Positions 12,245 to 23,010 of a stretch of 64,000 nucleotides of DNA are shown piece after piece. Numbering within the stretch: the first letter of the stretch is position 1; the number at the start of each line of letters is the position of its first letter. The notes beneath the pieces are model-generated. The model did no database searches, was not told the origin of the DNA, and worked only from the letters and a program-made list of their open reading frames with translations. The position numbers and the translations under genes were made by a program. The DNA is from Nymphaea colorata (Eukaryota; Streptophyta; Magnoliopsida; Nymphaeales; Nymphaeaceae). The stretch is from contig NW_022204507.1 in the NCBI RefSeq assembly GCF_008831285.2, positions 7,026,174 through 7,090,173 on the forward strand. The letters run 5' to 3'.

Positions 12245-12626
12245 AGTTGGCAGAAACAAGACCACTTGGGTAAGAGGGGAAAAATGAACCCATCAAAATT
12301 AATTATTAAAATATTTGCTTTTACAATCTCACCTTTTAAATATGATCTTAAACAATAATTTTGTGAGCAACAAATATTAAGTTAATTTTTTCTTGCTTAA
12401 ATAATGTTTTCTTAATCATAAAAAAATGAAACTCTTATAACATCAAAATTTTGGTAATGAAAAGTTTAATTTTAAAAAAGAAAGTTTGAACTAAAGCATG
12501 ATTTACATTAAACTAGTGTTTATAAACACACTAGATGGTTCATTTTTCGTTTAAAACACTGTTTAACACAAATTTAAGAGGCTTGGATTTTATCATTTAC
12601 CCAAATGGCCAAGTACCTATCAATCA

Positions 12627-12668
<42 letters not shown>

Positions 12669-13480
12669 TGTGTGTGTGTGTGTGTGTATATGTGAAACCA
12701 CAACGATCCACCCCTAGTAGTGGCATGGACACCTTCTTAGAAGGTAGTTTTAAAGTACAAATCAATTTCTATGAATGCCAAAACAAAAATCCTTGAATTT
12801 TGGGACGTAATTAAACATGATTAGAAACATTAATTAATCTACCTCAATTATGGATAAAAAATTTTCACAGTTAAATAGTATAACCATCTTGAGTCCATAA
12901 CACAGCCTCCGCCCTCGCTGACCAGCTTCATTAAGTAAATAGATTGGGCAACACCCAGGTTTATTGGGCCCAAGGATCGAGTTCTCGACATAGTCCAGAC
13001 CAGTAACTAACGAAGCCCCTCTTTATGGTGGGTCAAGCCCAAGGTTCAATCATAGTTTAAACTGGTGCGTGAGAGAAAAATAAGATCCAGTGACTAACTG
13101 GATGCAGGTGTCTTAGATAGTTGTAAAGATAAGTCTAGATTTGATCATAGTGAAATTCTGAGCCATTTTACAGTAAATATAGGATTTAAAGTTACTTGAA
13201 CCCAATTTTGAGCAGATCGATCTCCAAGTACGTATTGCAAAATCAACTCCAACGTAGAACCAATTCGGACCCAATTAGGCTGGACTCAAGAAAACTCGAT
13301 AGAATCCCTCCGCTCTCTCCTGTTCCAACCCCAGCCTCAGTGGTGATTTCACTTGTATTCTCTACCTTTAAGCTATAAACAATTTACGAGTCTCCTTAAT
13401 TCGCCATGCAAGAAAGGGGTACTGGATTCTTCTGAATCCAAAACAGCTGAAACAAGACATGAAAAATATGCAACTCTTAC
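12241..13480 (+). repeat. Duplicon D1 (intron of gene-family copy 1)
   Basis: Aligns collinearly with 18000-19100 and 27200-28400. Landmarks include CACTTGGGTAAGAGG, AATATTTGCTTTTACAATCT, an (AT)n(TG)n tract (12630-12690 here), TCCATAACACAGCC, and GGACCCAATTAGGCTG near 13268. It sits downstream of the exon at 11564-11668, so it is probably intron of the duplicated gene. Homology stops near 13480. Confidence 0.75.
12628..12692. repeat. (AT)n(TG)n compound microsatellite
   Basis: AT then TG dinucleotides. The same compound tract is present at the equivalent position of the other two duplicons (18310-18350, 27580-27620). Confidence 0.95.
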
Positions 13481-13627
13481 GTCAACTGAACTCCACTTCT
13501 GGTGAAATAAGGAGCTAATGCCTGTAGCTAGAATATTCTGATGTGTTGGTTTGGTGGACGTGATAAAAAATTTAAAAAATAAGTTAAAAAACTAGCAAAC
13601 CATGCCATAGAATGAAAAATGCCTACA

Positions 13628-14212
13628 TGAACCATGTACTCACTCGTAGCAGTAGCAAGATTTCCATATCTTTTTTTAAGAGTTTCCACATTGACAAGTC
13701 CACTGGATATCACAAATAACATATCTTGAAACGGGTCTTTTTCGAGAGCAACTTCTCTAATCTATTCCCGTGTATGCAACAAGCATATGCCGGATGTGGA
13801 CCCTACTAGAATATGCACATTTACTTTTATGCCCAAACATTACATATGCATGTGCGTGAAATAACAATAAGTATGACATAATGTTTATGAGATAACAAAA
13901 GATTTATGAGATAATGCGATAACTGAAAGAATTATAAGATAAAGTTAAACATACGAATGAGATAATGTCTTTGAGATAACACATGATTTATGAGATAATA
14001 AGGTAACAAACAAATGTATGTGATAAGATAATAAGATAACAGATGAATGTATGAGATAATAAGGTAACAAACAAATGTATGTGATAAGATAATAAGATAA
14101 CAGATGAATGTATGAGACAATGGTAAACATAAATATGAGATAATGTTTATGAGATAAAAAAATTGAGGTCACGATAGCCTTTTTAAGTTTCTAAGGATAA
14201 TATAAGAGTTGA
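13628..14212 (+). mobile_element. E element, about 585 bp, with ATGAGATAAC-type internal repeats
   Basis: An insertion relative to the uninterrupted copy at 9925-10260. The left junction reads GCCTAC/ATGAACC and the right ACCTAC/ATCATC, giving a putative CCTACAT duplication. A second copy is at 36204-36750 and an inverted, expanded copy of its core at 34440-34960. The interior (13870-14160) is a degenerate array of 'gagataatg/gagataac' units separated by 10-20 bases. No coding capacity, and the class is not recognised. Confidence 0.55.
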
Positions 14213-14508
14213 CCTACATCATCATAAATCATTTTCTTTTTCAATAAAAGACCCAAGTGACGCTTGAGTTTGACAAATTAATATTCTGCTGTGGTGTTAT
14301 CAAACAATTAAATTTTACAATTCTTAGCAAATTGAATTCAATCTTTAATTTTATAATAGCCATTGTGTCAATTAATACTAGATGATAAAAGATCTATTAT
14401 TTCTTCTTATTTTCCTTTCAATTGTGTGACAATGGGTTGGATGACTCTCATAAGTAAGTTGGTTCAATCGATTTTCTTATATATCTATATATATATATAT
14501 ATGAAATA

Positions 14509-15056
14509 GTGACTCTACTTTTTTAGAGTCACCTAACCATCTATTCCATACCGTCCAATCCAACATTATGGATGACTAAGAAAAAAATAATGAGAAAAAG
14601 ACAATTGGTATTTTCGTTATCTAATATTAGCTTACGCATTTTTTTCATTGTTTTTCTCTCAACTATTTATATGCTTTAAATGAATGACATTGGTTAGATG
14701 GTTGAGTGACTCTAAGGTCTCGTTTGATGCACAGGAAGGAAATTTTTTTCATTGTATGAAAGGAAGATTTTTTTCTTGAAAAAAATCAGACCAAGATAGC
14801 TATCGTGATTTTTTTCTTAGTATTAATTGTATTTTCAAGTGGCCAAAATGCCGCCCATAGGAGGGAAAAAATAAGTTTTGTTAGTTGAGATCTATGACTC
14901 TAGTTTTTCTGAATTCATTAAAAAATGCATGGTAAAATTCCCTTTGTTTGATGCTGCAGAGGAAAGCCATACAAACTTGAAAAAAAAAACACTTTGTACA
15001 GTATTTTCCTTGTGCATCAAACGGGGCGTAAATGGCTAGAGTCATCATTCACTCAT

Positions 15057-15058
<2 letters not shown>
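14509..15058. mobile_element. M1-family MITE, copy 2, interrupted by an M2 MITE
   Basis: The left end is GTGACTCTAC followed by TTTTTTAGAGTCAC, forming a hairpin. The right end is GGCTAGAGTCATCATTCACTC. The element is split at 14716-15028 by the M2 element. Flanked by (AT)n on both sides (14477-14502 and 15059-15138). Confidence 0.65.
14716..15028. mobile_element. M2 MITE, Harbinger-like, 313 bp, TAA target duplication
   Basis: Terminal inverted repeats GGTCTCGTTTGATGCACAGG and CCTTGTGCATCAAACGGGGC. It is flanked by TAA at 14713-14715 and 15029-15031. An uninterrupted M1 copy (12154-12168) shows CTCTAAATAGCTAGAG with one TAA, proving the insertion point. A 3-bp TAA/TTA duplication is characteristic of PIF/Harbinger (Tourist-like) elements. 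No coding capacity. Confidence 0.8.

Positions 15059-15139
<81 letters not shown>
15059..15139. repeat. (AT)n microsatellite, about 80 bp
   Basis: Pure AT dinucleotide on the right side of the M1/M2 composite. Confidence 0.95.
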
Positions 15140-15140
<1 letters not shown>

Positions 15141-15494
15141 AAAATAGGTAGCTACTAGACTCTTAATAACAGTTTGGATGAAAATTGCACATATGAGTCA
15201 TTGATTTTGACAAGATAAGATGTTTGATAATAAATTGAAGAAAATAAAAACCAAGTTAGTTGTACTTCCAAGCTGCCAACATGCCACTTATAAGAGGGAA
15301 TAAATAAGGTTCGTTAGTTGAGATCTATGACTTTTTAAATACAACTTAGTTTTTCTTTTTTTTTTTCAACTTCATCTCCACCATCTAATCTCATTAAAAT
15401 TAACAGCTTTACAGGATTCCCATTTAATTTGGTATATAAGAGAACCTTGATCAACAGGTCATATCCAAAAAATAAGCACCCAAATCCGGCTCAC

Positions 15495-15667
15495 ATATTG
15501 ATCTAGTTGATCGAATGAAGTACTCTAGTAGTCTGGTTGTTTAGATAGATCCAATGAATAAGAAACTAATTTATAATCGATAACCTCAGATTTTGCTCGG
15601 ACCATGTTCAGGTTATAAGATTCTGATCCACTGTCAGCGATACTCATAGGCATGCAAAGCATCAAAT
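15495..15667 (-). pseudogene. Orphan 173-bp exon, unknown gene, copy A
   Basis: On the minus strand a pyrimidine-rich acceptor (ending GGAAACAG) precedes 173 open bases and a GTGAGC donor. The partner exon at 37864-38036 has the same length, phase and splice sites. Shared residues include LCMP.SI.DSGS, then LNMVRAK, IDYKLVSYS.DLSKQ and STPFDQL. The pattern KGI..KLV...DLSK.L....PFD loosely recalls the N-terminal part of inositol tetrakisphosphate kinases, but this is a weak memory-based resemblance, not an assignment. No neighbouring exons were found here. Confidence 0.4.
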
Positions 15668-15934
15668 CTGTTTCCAGAAAAAACAAAAAAATATAATGCT
15701 TCAAAGCACTGAGTGGCTTCATAGCAACTAGGTTAAAGGCATTGGTTTTCTATTAGAAAACTGGTGACTGTTGTTAAGCGCAATAAGAAAGTCAAGTGTA
15801 TTCTTTATTGTAGCCAATTCTTACCTTGTTGAAGTCATGTTTACGAACATTTCTCCCTTTTTATTTCTTAATCCTTAATGGAAAGATGTTCAAGCATGAC
15901 CTCAAGAAGTGAGGCCGACCCCGCTTTCTTCTCC

Positions 15935-16650
15935 TGCTATGGATAGGTAGCCTCCCTGGGAATGTCAAACTTCCAGGCAAGGGCCCGCAGTTTTTGTGGT
16001 ATACTTGACTTCATTCACCAAATGTGCAAAGCACCACATGGTTTAACTCTATGTCTATATAAATGCACAATGTTTGGGAGAAAGCTTTATCCCTTGGATT
16101 TCCTTGTCTTTCTGTATAGGATGAGATGGTAACAGGTATGATAAACTGACTATTTTCACAGATCCTGATGGTTAGAAAGGCAGGATTTTACTTTAACATT
16201 TGAACAAGGTCATAGTTAATTGTGGAGTCAAAAAATTTTTTATTAAGGGGCACTGTTTTAAAAATTTTCATTTTTTATGGGATGCAACATATATGTAAAT
16301 AAGTACAAGACATCTATATAAAATTAAAGAAAATTTCGTTGCTGGCGTAGGCAACTGCCCACACCAGCCTATATGTAGCTGTGTATTGGTCATAACTTGT
16401 TCACAGCAACCATGTCTAAAGGTAAGGTATTGGAAGGAAGAGGGTGGAGTTAACAGGTATTATCATGTCTGCTTGCTCTGTTTCATATCTCTAGTTGCTA
16501 TTACCACCAGTCATCACCTTCATCAGTCTTCACCTTTGCACTTGAAGGTATTCGATCAGTGATAGGTTCAACTACCTCGAAGCTTTTGTTGCTGCACCGC
16601 GAAGTTCAGATGCAGAAACCTTAGCTGGTGATACGAACAATAGTTTTGTT
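15935..16650 (+). pseudogene. Partial gene-family copy (upstream region and exon edge)
   Basis: GGATAGGTAGCCTCCCTGGGAATGTC through TTTTGTGGTAT matches the conserved upstream region of copies 1 and 2, and GTGATAGGTTCAACTAC matches the sequence before the first exon of copy 0. The exon is replaced by CTCGAAGCTTTTGTTGCTGCAC, so the acceptor is lost. Non-functional fragment. Confidence 0.45.
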
Positions 16651-17140
16651 TCTATTACTTTCTTGTGATATTAAGCACACCAACAGGTCCCGTTACTCAG
16701 CAAAGCCATCAGCCATCAGCCATCATCCTTCCCCATCGATTCTTCTTCCCAGTGGCCTGAAACCCTCGCTCCTTTGAGTGAGGTTTTTGAATGTGAAAAT
16801 GAACTCTTGTTTGAACGAGGATTTATCTGAAAGGGTTTTTCAATCTTAATGGGATCCAGATCAGATTGAGAGAGAGAGAGAGAAAAGAAAAAAAAAACTC
16901 TGCTGATGCCATTTGGTTGACCGCTGGTCGTCGTGGAAGCAACGGCTTCAGTGTTGCCTGAAGAATCACCAAACCTTTGTGGTCGGATGCAGATGAAGAG
17001 AGTGAGGGGAGAGAAAACACAATAGAAACGTAAAAAGAAATGGATGTGAGGTGTCAAATAGCATTTGTTGGTTGGGTTTTGCTCGGCCAAGGTGAGTTTA
17101 GAGGGTCCAGTTCAACTATTGATATTCTATGTTGCTTATT
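16651..17140. other. No gene seen
   Basis: Unique sequence with a (GA)n run at 16868-16885. Open frames here are short and unconserved. Confidence 0.35.
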
Positions 17141-17144
17141 TCTT

Positions 17145-17590
17145 CTGCCGTTGATAGGTGGCCTCCCTGACAGTGTCAAACTTCAAGGCAAAGGCCCCTT
17201 GACAACAAAGTGCCCGCAGCTTTTGTGGTATGGACTTAAACGTGCAAAGCAGTTTACGGTTAGCTTCACATGTACATATATACTTGCACAAAACACAACA
17301 CACCGCTGTGGTTGGATAGACAGCAGCCGGCTAGAAGGGATTTTACACTCGCAAATATTGAACAGGGATCATTACTTGTTCACCGAAACTATGCATAACA
17401 ACCAAGCACAGGGGGTGAAGTTAACAGTTATCATCATCTGTCTACACACTCTATTCCGTATTGCTGGCCTCTAGCTAGCTACTACTATATCTTCATCACC
17501 TTTGCCATCACAATTTCAGCTTGCGAATTTCTCCTCCATCTTCCTCTTCTTCTTGTTCAATATCTCTGGCTAGTGGTGGGTTCAAATACT
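17145..17590 (+). promoter_or_regulatory. Conserved upstream region of gene-family copy 2
   Basis: The counterpart of 11150-11560, with the same ordered blocks, ending in CTAGCTAGCTACTACTATATCT and a pyrimidine-rich TTCCTCTTCTTCTTG stretch. That stretch is also present at 75-100 before the copy-0 exon, so it is probably leader or intron sequence. Confidence 0.4.
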
Positions 17591-17612
17591 TTTGGTTGGA
17601 CCTGTTTTGCAG

Positions 17613-17960
17613 TTGATGTCAATCTCATTCCCAACGATGACATTTGCAGGCGAGATCCTTCTGTAGTTATTGACTATCTTGGGAGAGGTACCCCGTGCAG
17701 CACCAGTACTAATGTAAGTAAGTAAGTGAGCGAATCTGGTTATAAGCACAGGTCTGTGCACAAATGCATTGTGCACATTCTCCTGTGCATGCCAAGCATA
17801 CCCAAACGTGGTTCAGGGGCCAGTACAAGTGGGTAAAGGTATACTTGACCTTTTCCTAAAGGCTCTGCACTGTGTACCTAACAAGCTTTTGGTTAGTAGC
17901 ACTTTTATTTGGGTTACAAGAACAAAACTTGCATTATTTCCATGAAAATGTCAATTTTCT

Positions 17961-17992
<32 letters not shown>

Positions 17993-18310
17993 TATACACC
18001 AAACCACTTGGGTAAGAGGCAAAAAACAAACCCATGAAAATTAAGTATCAAAATATTTGCTTTTACAATCTAACCTTATAAGAATGATTTGGTGAACAAC
18101 AAATATTAAGTTATTTTTTTCTTGATATAGAAATGTTATTGTTAATAATAAAAAATGAATGATTCATATAACATCAAGTTTTGGTAATGAAAAGACTAAT
18201 TTAAAAAATAAGAAAGACTGGAACTAAAACATGATTCATATTAAACTAGTGTTTATAAAAGGCATGACTTTTATCCCTTACCCAAATGGTTTAGTGCCTA
18301 CCAAGCATTC

Positions 18311-18350
<40 letters not shown>

Positions 18351-20145
18351 TTGTTTGAAACCACACCGATCCACCCATTGTAGTGGCATAGACACTTTCT
18401 TAGGAGGCAGTTTTAAAGTACAAATCAATTTGTATGAGTGCCAAAAGAAAAATCCTTGAATTTCAGCACATAATTAAACAAGATTAGAAACATTAATTAA
18501 TCTACCCCAATTTTGGATGATAAGTTTTTATAGTTAACTAGTCTACCATCTTGAGTCCATAACACAGCCCGCACCCTTGTTAACCAGCTCCATTAAGCAA
18601 ATGGATTAGGCAACACCCATGCCCGAGGACCGACTTCTCGCATAGCCCAGACCAGTAACCAGCCCCTCACTATCGCAGGTCAAGCCCGAGGTTGGATCTT
18701 AGTTTAAATTGGTGTGAGAGATATATAATAAGATCCAGTTATTAACTGGATTCGGGTGTCTTAGATAGTTGTAAACCCAAGTCTAGATTTGAGAGTGAAA
18801 TTCTGAGCCATTTTATAGTAAATATAGAATTTTAAGTTACTTGAACCCAAGTTTGGGCTCATCGAGCTCCAAGTACTGCAAATTTAACTCCAACGAACAA
18901 CCAATTGGGACCCAATTAGGCTGAATTCAAGAAAACTCGACAGAATCCCTCCTCTCTTCACTTGCTTCTGCCTGGGTGATTTCACTTGTATCCTCTACCG
19001 TAATGCTAAGGACAATTTAAGAGTCTCATTAATTTGCCATCCAAGAAAGGGGTACTTAATTGTTCTGTACCCAGACAGCTGAAACAAGACGTGCAAAATA
19101 TGTGACTATTAGGATCAGGCTGTTTGGCAAGGACAACAATTTGTAATATGTTCTATAAATGTCTTAAAAATTGAGACAAATTCATAAAACACATTTGTTC
19201 TGCCGAGAGATTTTTTGGGCATATTCAAACGAGCCTTTAGGTTTACAATCCTACATAAACATGGCCCCTGTCGGCCTTGGAAAAAATTAGAAAAAATTAG
19301 AAACCCAACTCGCATAAGCAAAATAATCATGTCATGACATGGAAAGTACAGTTATAAGGAAATACTTTAGCTGTTGTAGTAATATGAAAGAATTTCTGGA
19401 TATTGATAGATCATTTGGTAGATCTCATCAGATTTCGAATAAAAAACTGTGTCCTCCGAGAAAGGGATAAATAGGCCTTAGCCACATAAACAGCAAGAAG
19501 AAACATAACTTAGATATCTAGACCTTGTGATGATTTGTTTTGTAAATTAGTCATAATTTCATTTCTCATCCATCAAACAAATTACAAATAAAACTTACAT
19601 AGGAAGTCAAATGCTTTGCAGTCAGTGTAGAAGTTTATAGTTTAGGTAGTTCAGCAGAAGAAAGAAAAGGAAATAAAATAAAAAAATTCCAAAACCAATC
19701 CATGTTTTGAAAATAGACTCATAGTGTTTAGGCTGACCCGGCGGCCAAACGAAAAGGTAAAATCCCTATTTAGCTATTGCATGTGGAGTTTGATTAATCA
19801 TCTGATATGTGTATAGATGTCCAGTTGATGTACCTACTTGAGCATTCAGCTGTTAACGGACCAAGCTTTACAGAGAGGTTCCTTGTTCAAGGGTTTCCAG
19901 AATTAATCACTGTTTCTGTCCGGAACAGGATGACAATGACGCCGTTCCGTCATCTTCCAGTTGCAACGTAATCATCACTAATCTGAATTCTTCCAATGCA
20001 CATCTCCTTCTTCAACACTTCATTTTGCAGATTGTAATAATTTCTGCTTTTCCTCCATCACGTAGGTTTCGTCTGAACAGGGTTATTCACGAAGGAGAAG
20101 ATGAACAAACAATGTCACTGGATTACACAAGGTTGAGGTTTTAAA
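17613..20145 (+). pseudogene. Gene-family copy 2, 5' and middle exons
   Basis: Unknown protein. The exon at 17613-17717 (105 bp) lies between a TTTTGCAG acceptor and a GTAAG donor and has the core PNDDICRRDPSVVIDY. After a 2-kb intron (duplicon D2), an exon remnant near 19870-19930 contains ITVSVRN in the same position as copy 0 but lacks the preceding acidic segment. 20066-20145 follows acceptor CACGTAG and reads FRLNRVIHEGEDEQ then LDYTRLRF, matching copy 0. The 70-residue block seen at 2242-2453 in copy 0 was not found. Some exons look intact and others eroded. Confidence 0.5.
18000..19760 (+). repeat. Duplicon D2 (intron of gene-family copy 2)
   Basis: The longest version of the three-way duplicon. 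It matches D1 (12241-13480) and then continues to match D3 to 29140. It includes an (AT)n(TG)n tract at 18310-18350, GAGTCCATAACACAGCC and GGACCCAATTAGG-type landmarks. It ends at CGGC.GCCAAACGAA near 19750. Confidence 0.75.
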
Positions 20146-21275
20146 CTGAGCACATATCATGAACATATTTCACTTATCATAGGCCTACTGCAAAGTCGAA
20201 TGGCAGAAAATATCTTTGTAGATTTCTCAATATAGTGAGAAGAACTAAATCGAGGAGAACGCTAGCCACGCTTAATAAGTTAGCATCAATTTGTATTAGA
20301 TTTTGTAAGCAACTGCAGAGAGAAAAAAATCACCTCAAATAACTCTATTTAGCTTGATCTTCACTTGGTTGATGAGAAACCAAACAATTCAGGTTGAACA
20401 TGAGTATTTCACAAGAGGCCGCTTGGATTACTATACGGGGCTTAAAAATGGCTGCCCACCAGAGTTTCTGCTGTTGCTCAATGTTTCCTCAGACCTTATT
20501 GACTTGAAATAATACTTGGTTATTTGCTCTCTTTTTCTTAACAGGGGTGGAGCGCAAAGACATGCTGGTGACATTATGATAAGAATACAACACTGTGGGA
20601 CTGATGTGTGTAAAATTTCACGCTTGTTTTGCTTAATTGCACTTCTGCTTCCAAAAGTATTGGAATTCAATTATTTCATATTATCCATTGCAGGGAAGTG
20701 TACCACAACAGCGGCCTTCTGGTGCACACTCCAACGGTTGTGCAGCAAGTTACTTGGGCTGCAGTAGGCCATCGCAGAGAGGTGTACCACAACAGCGGCC
20801 TTCTGGTGCACAGTCCAGCGGTTGTGCGGCAAGTTACTCGGTCTACAGTAGGCCATCGCAGGGAGGTGTATCACAACAGCGGCCTTCTGGTGCACAGTCC
20901 AGCGGTTGTACAGCAAGTTACTCGGGCTGCAGTTCGCCATTGCAGGGAGGTGTACAACAACAGCGGCGCTCTGGTGCATAGTCCAGAAGTCGTGCAACAA
21001 GTTACAGTACGTCATTGTAGGGAGGTGTACAGCAAGCACAGTCCAGCAGTCCTGCAACAAGTTACATGGGTTCGAGTTACACGTCAGGTTCCGGTATGCC
21101 ATTGCATGGAGTTGTAAAACGACAGAAACTTTCTTGTGCGCAGTCAACTTACTCGAGTTACAGTAGGGGTCATGTGGGTGGTCCGGGTAAGGCTGCGGGT
21201 GTGGCACCGTGTAGCAGTGGTGGTGCAGGTAAGAGTGGGGGTACGTGTGGTGTGGTTAAAGGTGCGGCAAAGTAA
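20066..21275 (+). CDS. Gene-family copy 2, 3' exons with coding tandem repeats (possibly broken)
   Basis: Exon 20545 to about 20605 follows acceptor TTTCTTAACAG and reads GGAQRHAGDIMIRIQHCG. A short intron ends at TTATCCATTGCAG, and the last exon starts at 20694. From there the frame reads 28-residue repeats of the form QGGVPQQRPSGAQSSG plus CAASYS..SRPS, four times, rich in Q, S, G and R. TAG at 20979-20981 stops that frame within repeat 4. Further on, the same composition resumes to a TAA at 21273-21275 (GGAGKSGG.CGVVKGAAK). Either the tail is truncated at the TAG or the gene is dead. The low-complexity tail resembles disordered RNA- or DNA-binding tails, but function is unknown. Confidence 0.4.
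20691..21030 (+). repeat. 84-bp coding tandem repeat, four units plus decayed remnants
   Basis: The CAG that begins each unit is at 20691, 20775, 20859 and 20943, a spacing of exactly 84 bp (28 codons). A degenerate unit starts near 21018 (75 bp later), with a further trace near 21105. Because 84 is a multiple of three the frame is kept between units. Open frames on the opposite strand reflect the same periodicity. Confidence 0.9.
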
Positions 21276-21620
21276 GTTAGACCGGTGGTGCACGTAAGAG
21301 TGCCGGTGTGGCGACTCCCACCAGTCGTGGTGCAGGTAAGAGTGCGGGTGCGTTGCATTCCGTCACCGACTCTTTACCAGCGGTTCTCTTTTGTGTTGTC
21401 GGTTAGCTCGTCGTGGGTCCCATCATTGGCCAAAAGCTCACGGTGTGTCTTAAGCGAGCATCTCAAGTGGGGAGTGTTGCATGCGTGCGTTTGGGGCTTT
21501 CATTCTTTGTTGAGTTCTTTTATGGCTCTTTCGATGTTGTAAGCATTTTTTTAATCAATGATCGTCAAGTGCATTTTTATGTTGCTTGGTTAAGTTCACT
21601 TTCTGAGCTACTTTGATTTC
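21276..21620. other. Probable 3' flank of gene-family copy 2
   Basis: GC-richer than its surroundings at first, with GGTGCAGGTAAGAGTGCGG-like motifs repeated twice (about 21225 and 21330). It then grades into ordinary AT-rich sequence. No gene recognised. Confidence 0.35.
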
Positions 21621-21870
21621 ATCTTTGAGATTTGGTTAGTGAAGCTCTATCAAAGTTTTTATTTAAAATTATTTGGGGTTGTTTACACCCCAAACTTTTT
21701 CACATCAAAATTGAAGAAATGTCAAAATTTTACAAAAGAATTGTGAAAATTTGTAATTTCAAAGCCGATTTCAACTTTAAAGGACAATTTAGATTCAAAT
21801 CATGAATTTGACTAGTGACATGAATCCCAAAGCATGATTATAAGTCTAAACTAGATCCAAATAAGGATTT

Positions 21871-21960
21871 GGAATCCAAATCCAATTACAAATGTTATTT
21901 GGAATGCAAATCCAATTACAAATGCCATTTGAAATCCATATCCGATTGCAAAATTCAAAT
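21871..21960 (+). repeat. 30-bp tandem repeat, three units
   Basis: Units start at 21871, 21901 and 21931, each of the form GGAAT.CAAATCCAATTAC followed by AAATG..ATTT. It lies within the LTR-like upstream region. Confidence 0.8.
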
Positions 21961-22984
21961 TTTGATTTAAATCCGAGAATTGGATCTAATTCGGTCTAGA
22001 ATGCTATGTGGGACCCATGTGTGGGCCCCACCTAGCTCGTGTGGTCAGAGAGCCCACCCAAGAGGTCACACACCCCTTTTTCCAAAACTATCATTCTTCA
22101 ATGAAATAAAAAAATCATTTTCAAAATGTTAGAATTAAATTCACCTAACCTACTTAATCGAAGAAGGTTTGACCTGGGTGCACCAAAATCTGGCGCCAAT
22201 TTCAGCTAGGCTCGGTCACCATGAGCTCAGCTCAATCAAAAGGGTAGGCCAGTCCCACGACCAATTTAGTGGACAAAAACAGAACTGGACTAGATGGAAT
22301 CCACTTTGACTAAATTCAGTCAAAGCACAATTTAACTCAATTAAGAGTCTGTTTAGTCAAAGTCATCAACTTACCTCAAGCCAAGTCAAATTACTCGCAA
22401 ATGAGCTTTCACTTTGGTCTATTGGTGAAATTTGACCAATCTGAACAATTTTACCCTTCTATGATCAATCGAGATTATAAAACCTAATGTAGGACTTTAT
22501 GAAAGACAAATATACATTTAGATTTGTCAAATGCATAAATCAAATATCAAATTGAAATTCAATATTTTAAACCAAAGTTTGAATCAGATAAAATCCATTT
22601 TCAATCAAGTTATGCACGAAAATACCCTTTTCGAATCAAATTTGATAGAATTTCCAAATTTTATTCAAATTTAAATTGAATTGTTATAATTCAATAACAT
22701 GTAGAGCTTAGTAACTAGGTTTTTCCCTAGCAAGCTCAATTTCAAACAAAGAAAAAAATAAAATATGACAAAACTCTGTGCAAGAGCATTTTTATTCAAA
22801 ATTTTGGTCAAAGTTGGGTAGCTAGGTCTGAACTAAGGTTGACCACATTTAGCCCAGCCCTCCTAGCTTGTGTAAATGAGTTGGTTGTGGTCAATTAGAG
22901 CCATTAAACCCTCTAACTCATTTTACAAGTCCCCAAAGTCTTAAGTGAGTTTGCAATGTGAGTTAAGAATGTGGTTAAACCCAT

Positions 22985-23010
22985 CTTCTCCTCCATATAA
23001 ACCCCCCCTT
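22985..23010 (+). promoter_or_regulatory. TATA box of LTR-like sequence
   Basis: TCCTCCATATAAACCCCCC matches the reverse complement of 56755-56775 (TCCTCTATATAAACCTCC) in the other copy. Conservation between two dispersed copies supports a real core promoter. Confidence 0.5.

Larger units (their letters stand above)
13628..15850. repeat. Duplicated block, copy A (partner 36204-38218)
   Basis: Contains in order the E element, an intergenic stretch, an M1 MITE with a nested M2 MITE, and a minus-strand exon. The partner has the same order. The right boundary of homology is the shared GTTGAAGTCATGTTT.CGAA, where the partner changes to gypsy integrase sequence. Both copies carry the same nested insertions, so the block was duplicated after those insertions. 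Confidence 0.75.

Noticed and set aside
13870-14160. CRISPR-like array (short repeats with spacers)
   Set aside because: ATGAGATAAC-type units are variable in length and spacing, spacers are not unique or uniform, and the context is a plant nuclear genome.
20671-21207. 178-codon minus-strand open frame across the repeat array
   Set aside because: It is the opposite-strand shadow of the 84-bp repeat. The plus-strand frame follows a good splice acceptor and aligns with the gene family, while the minus frame has no support.
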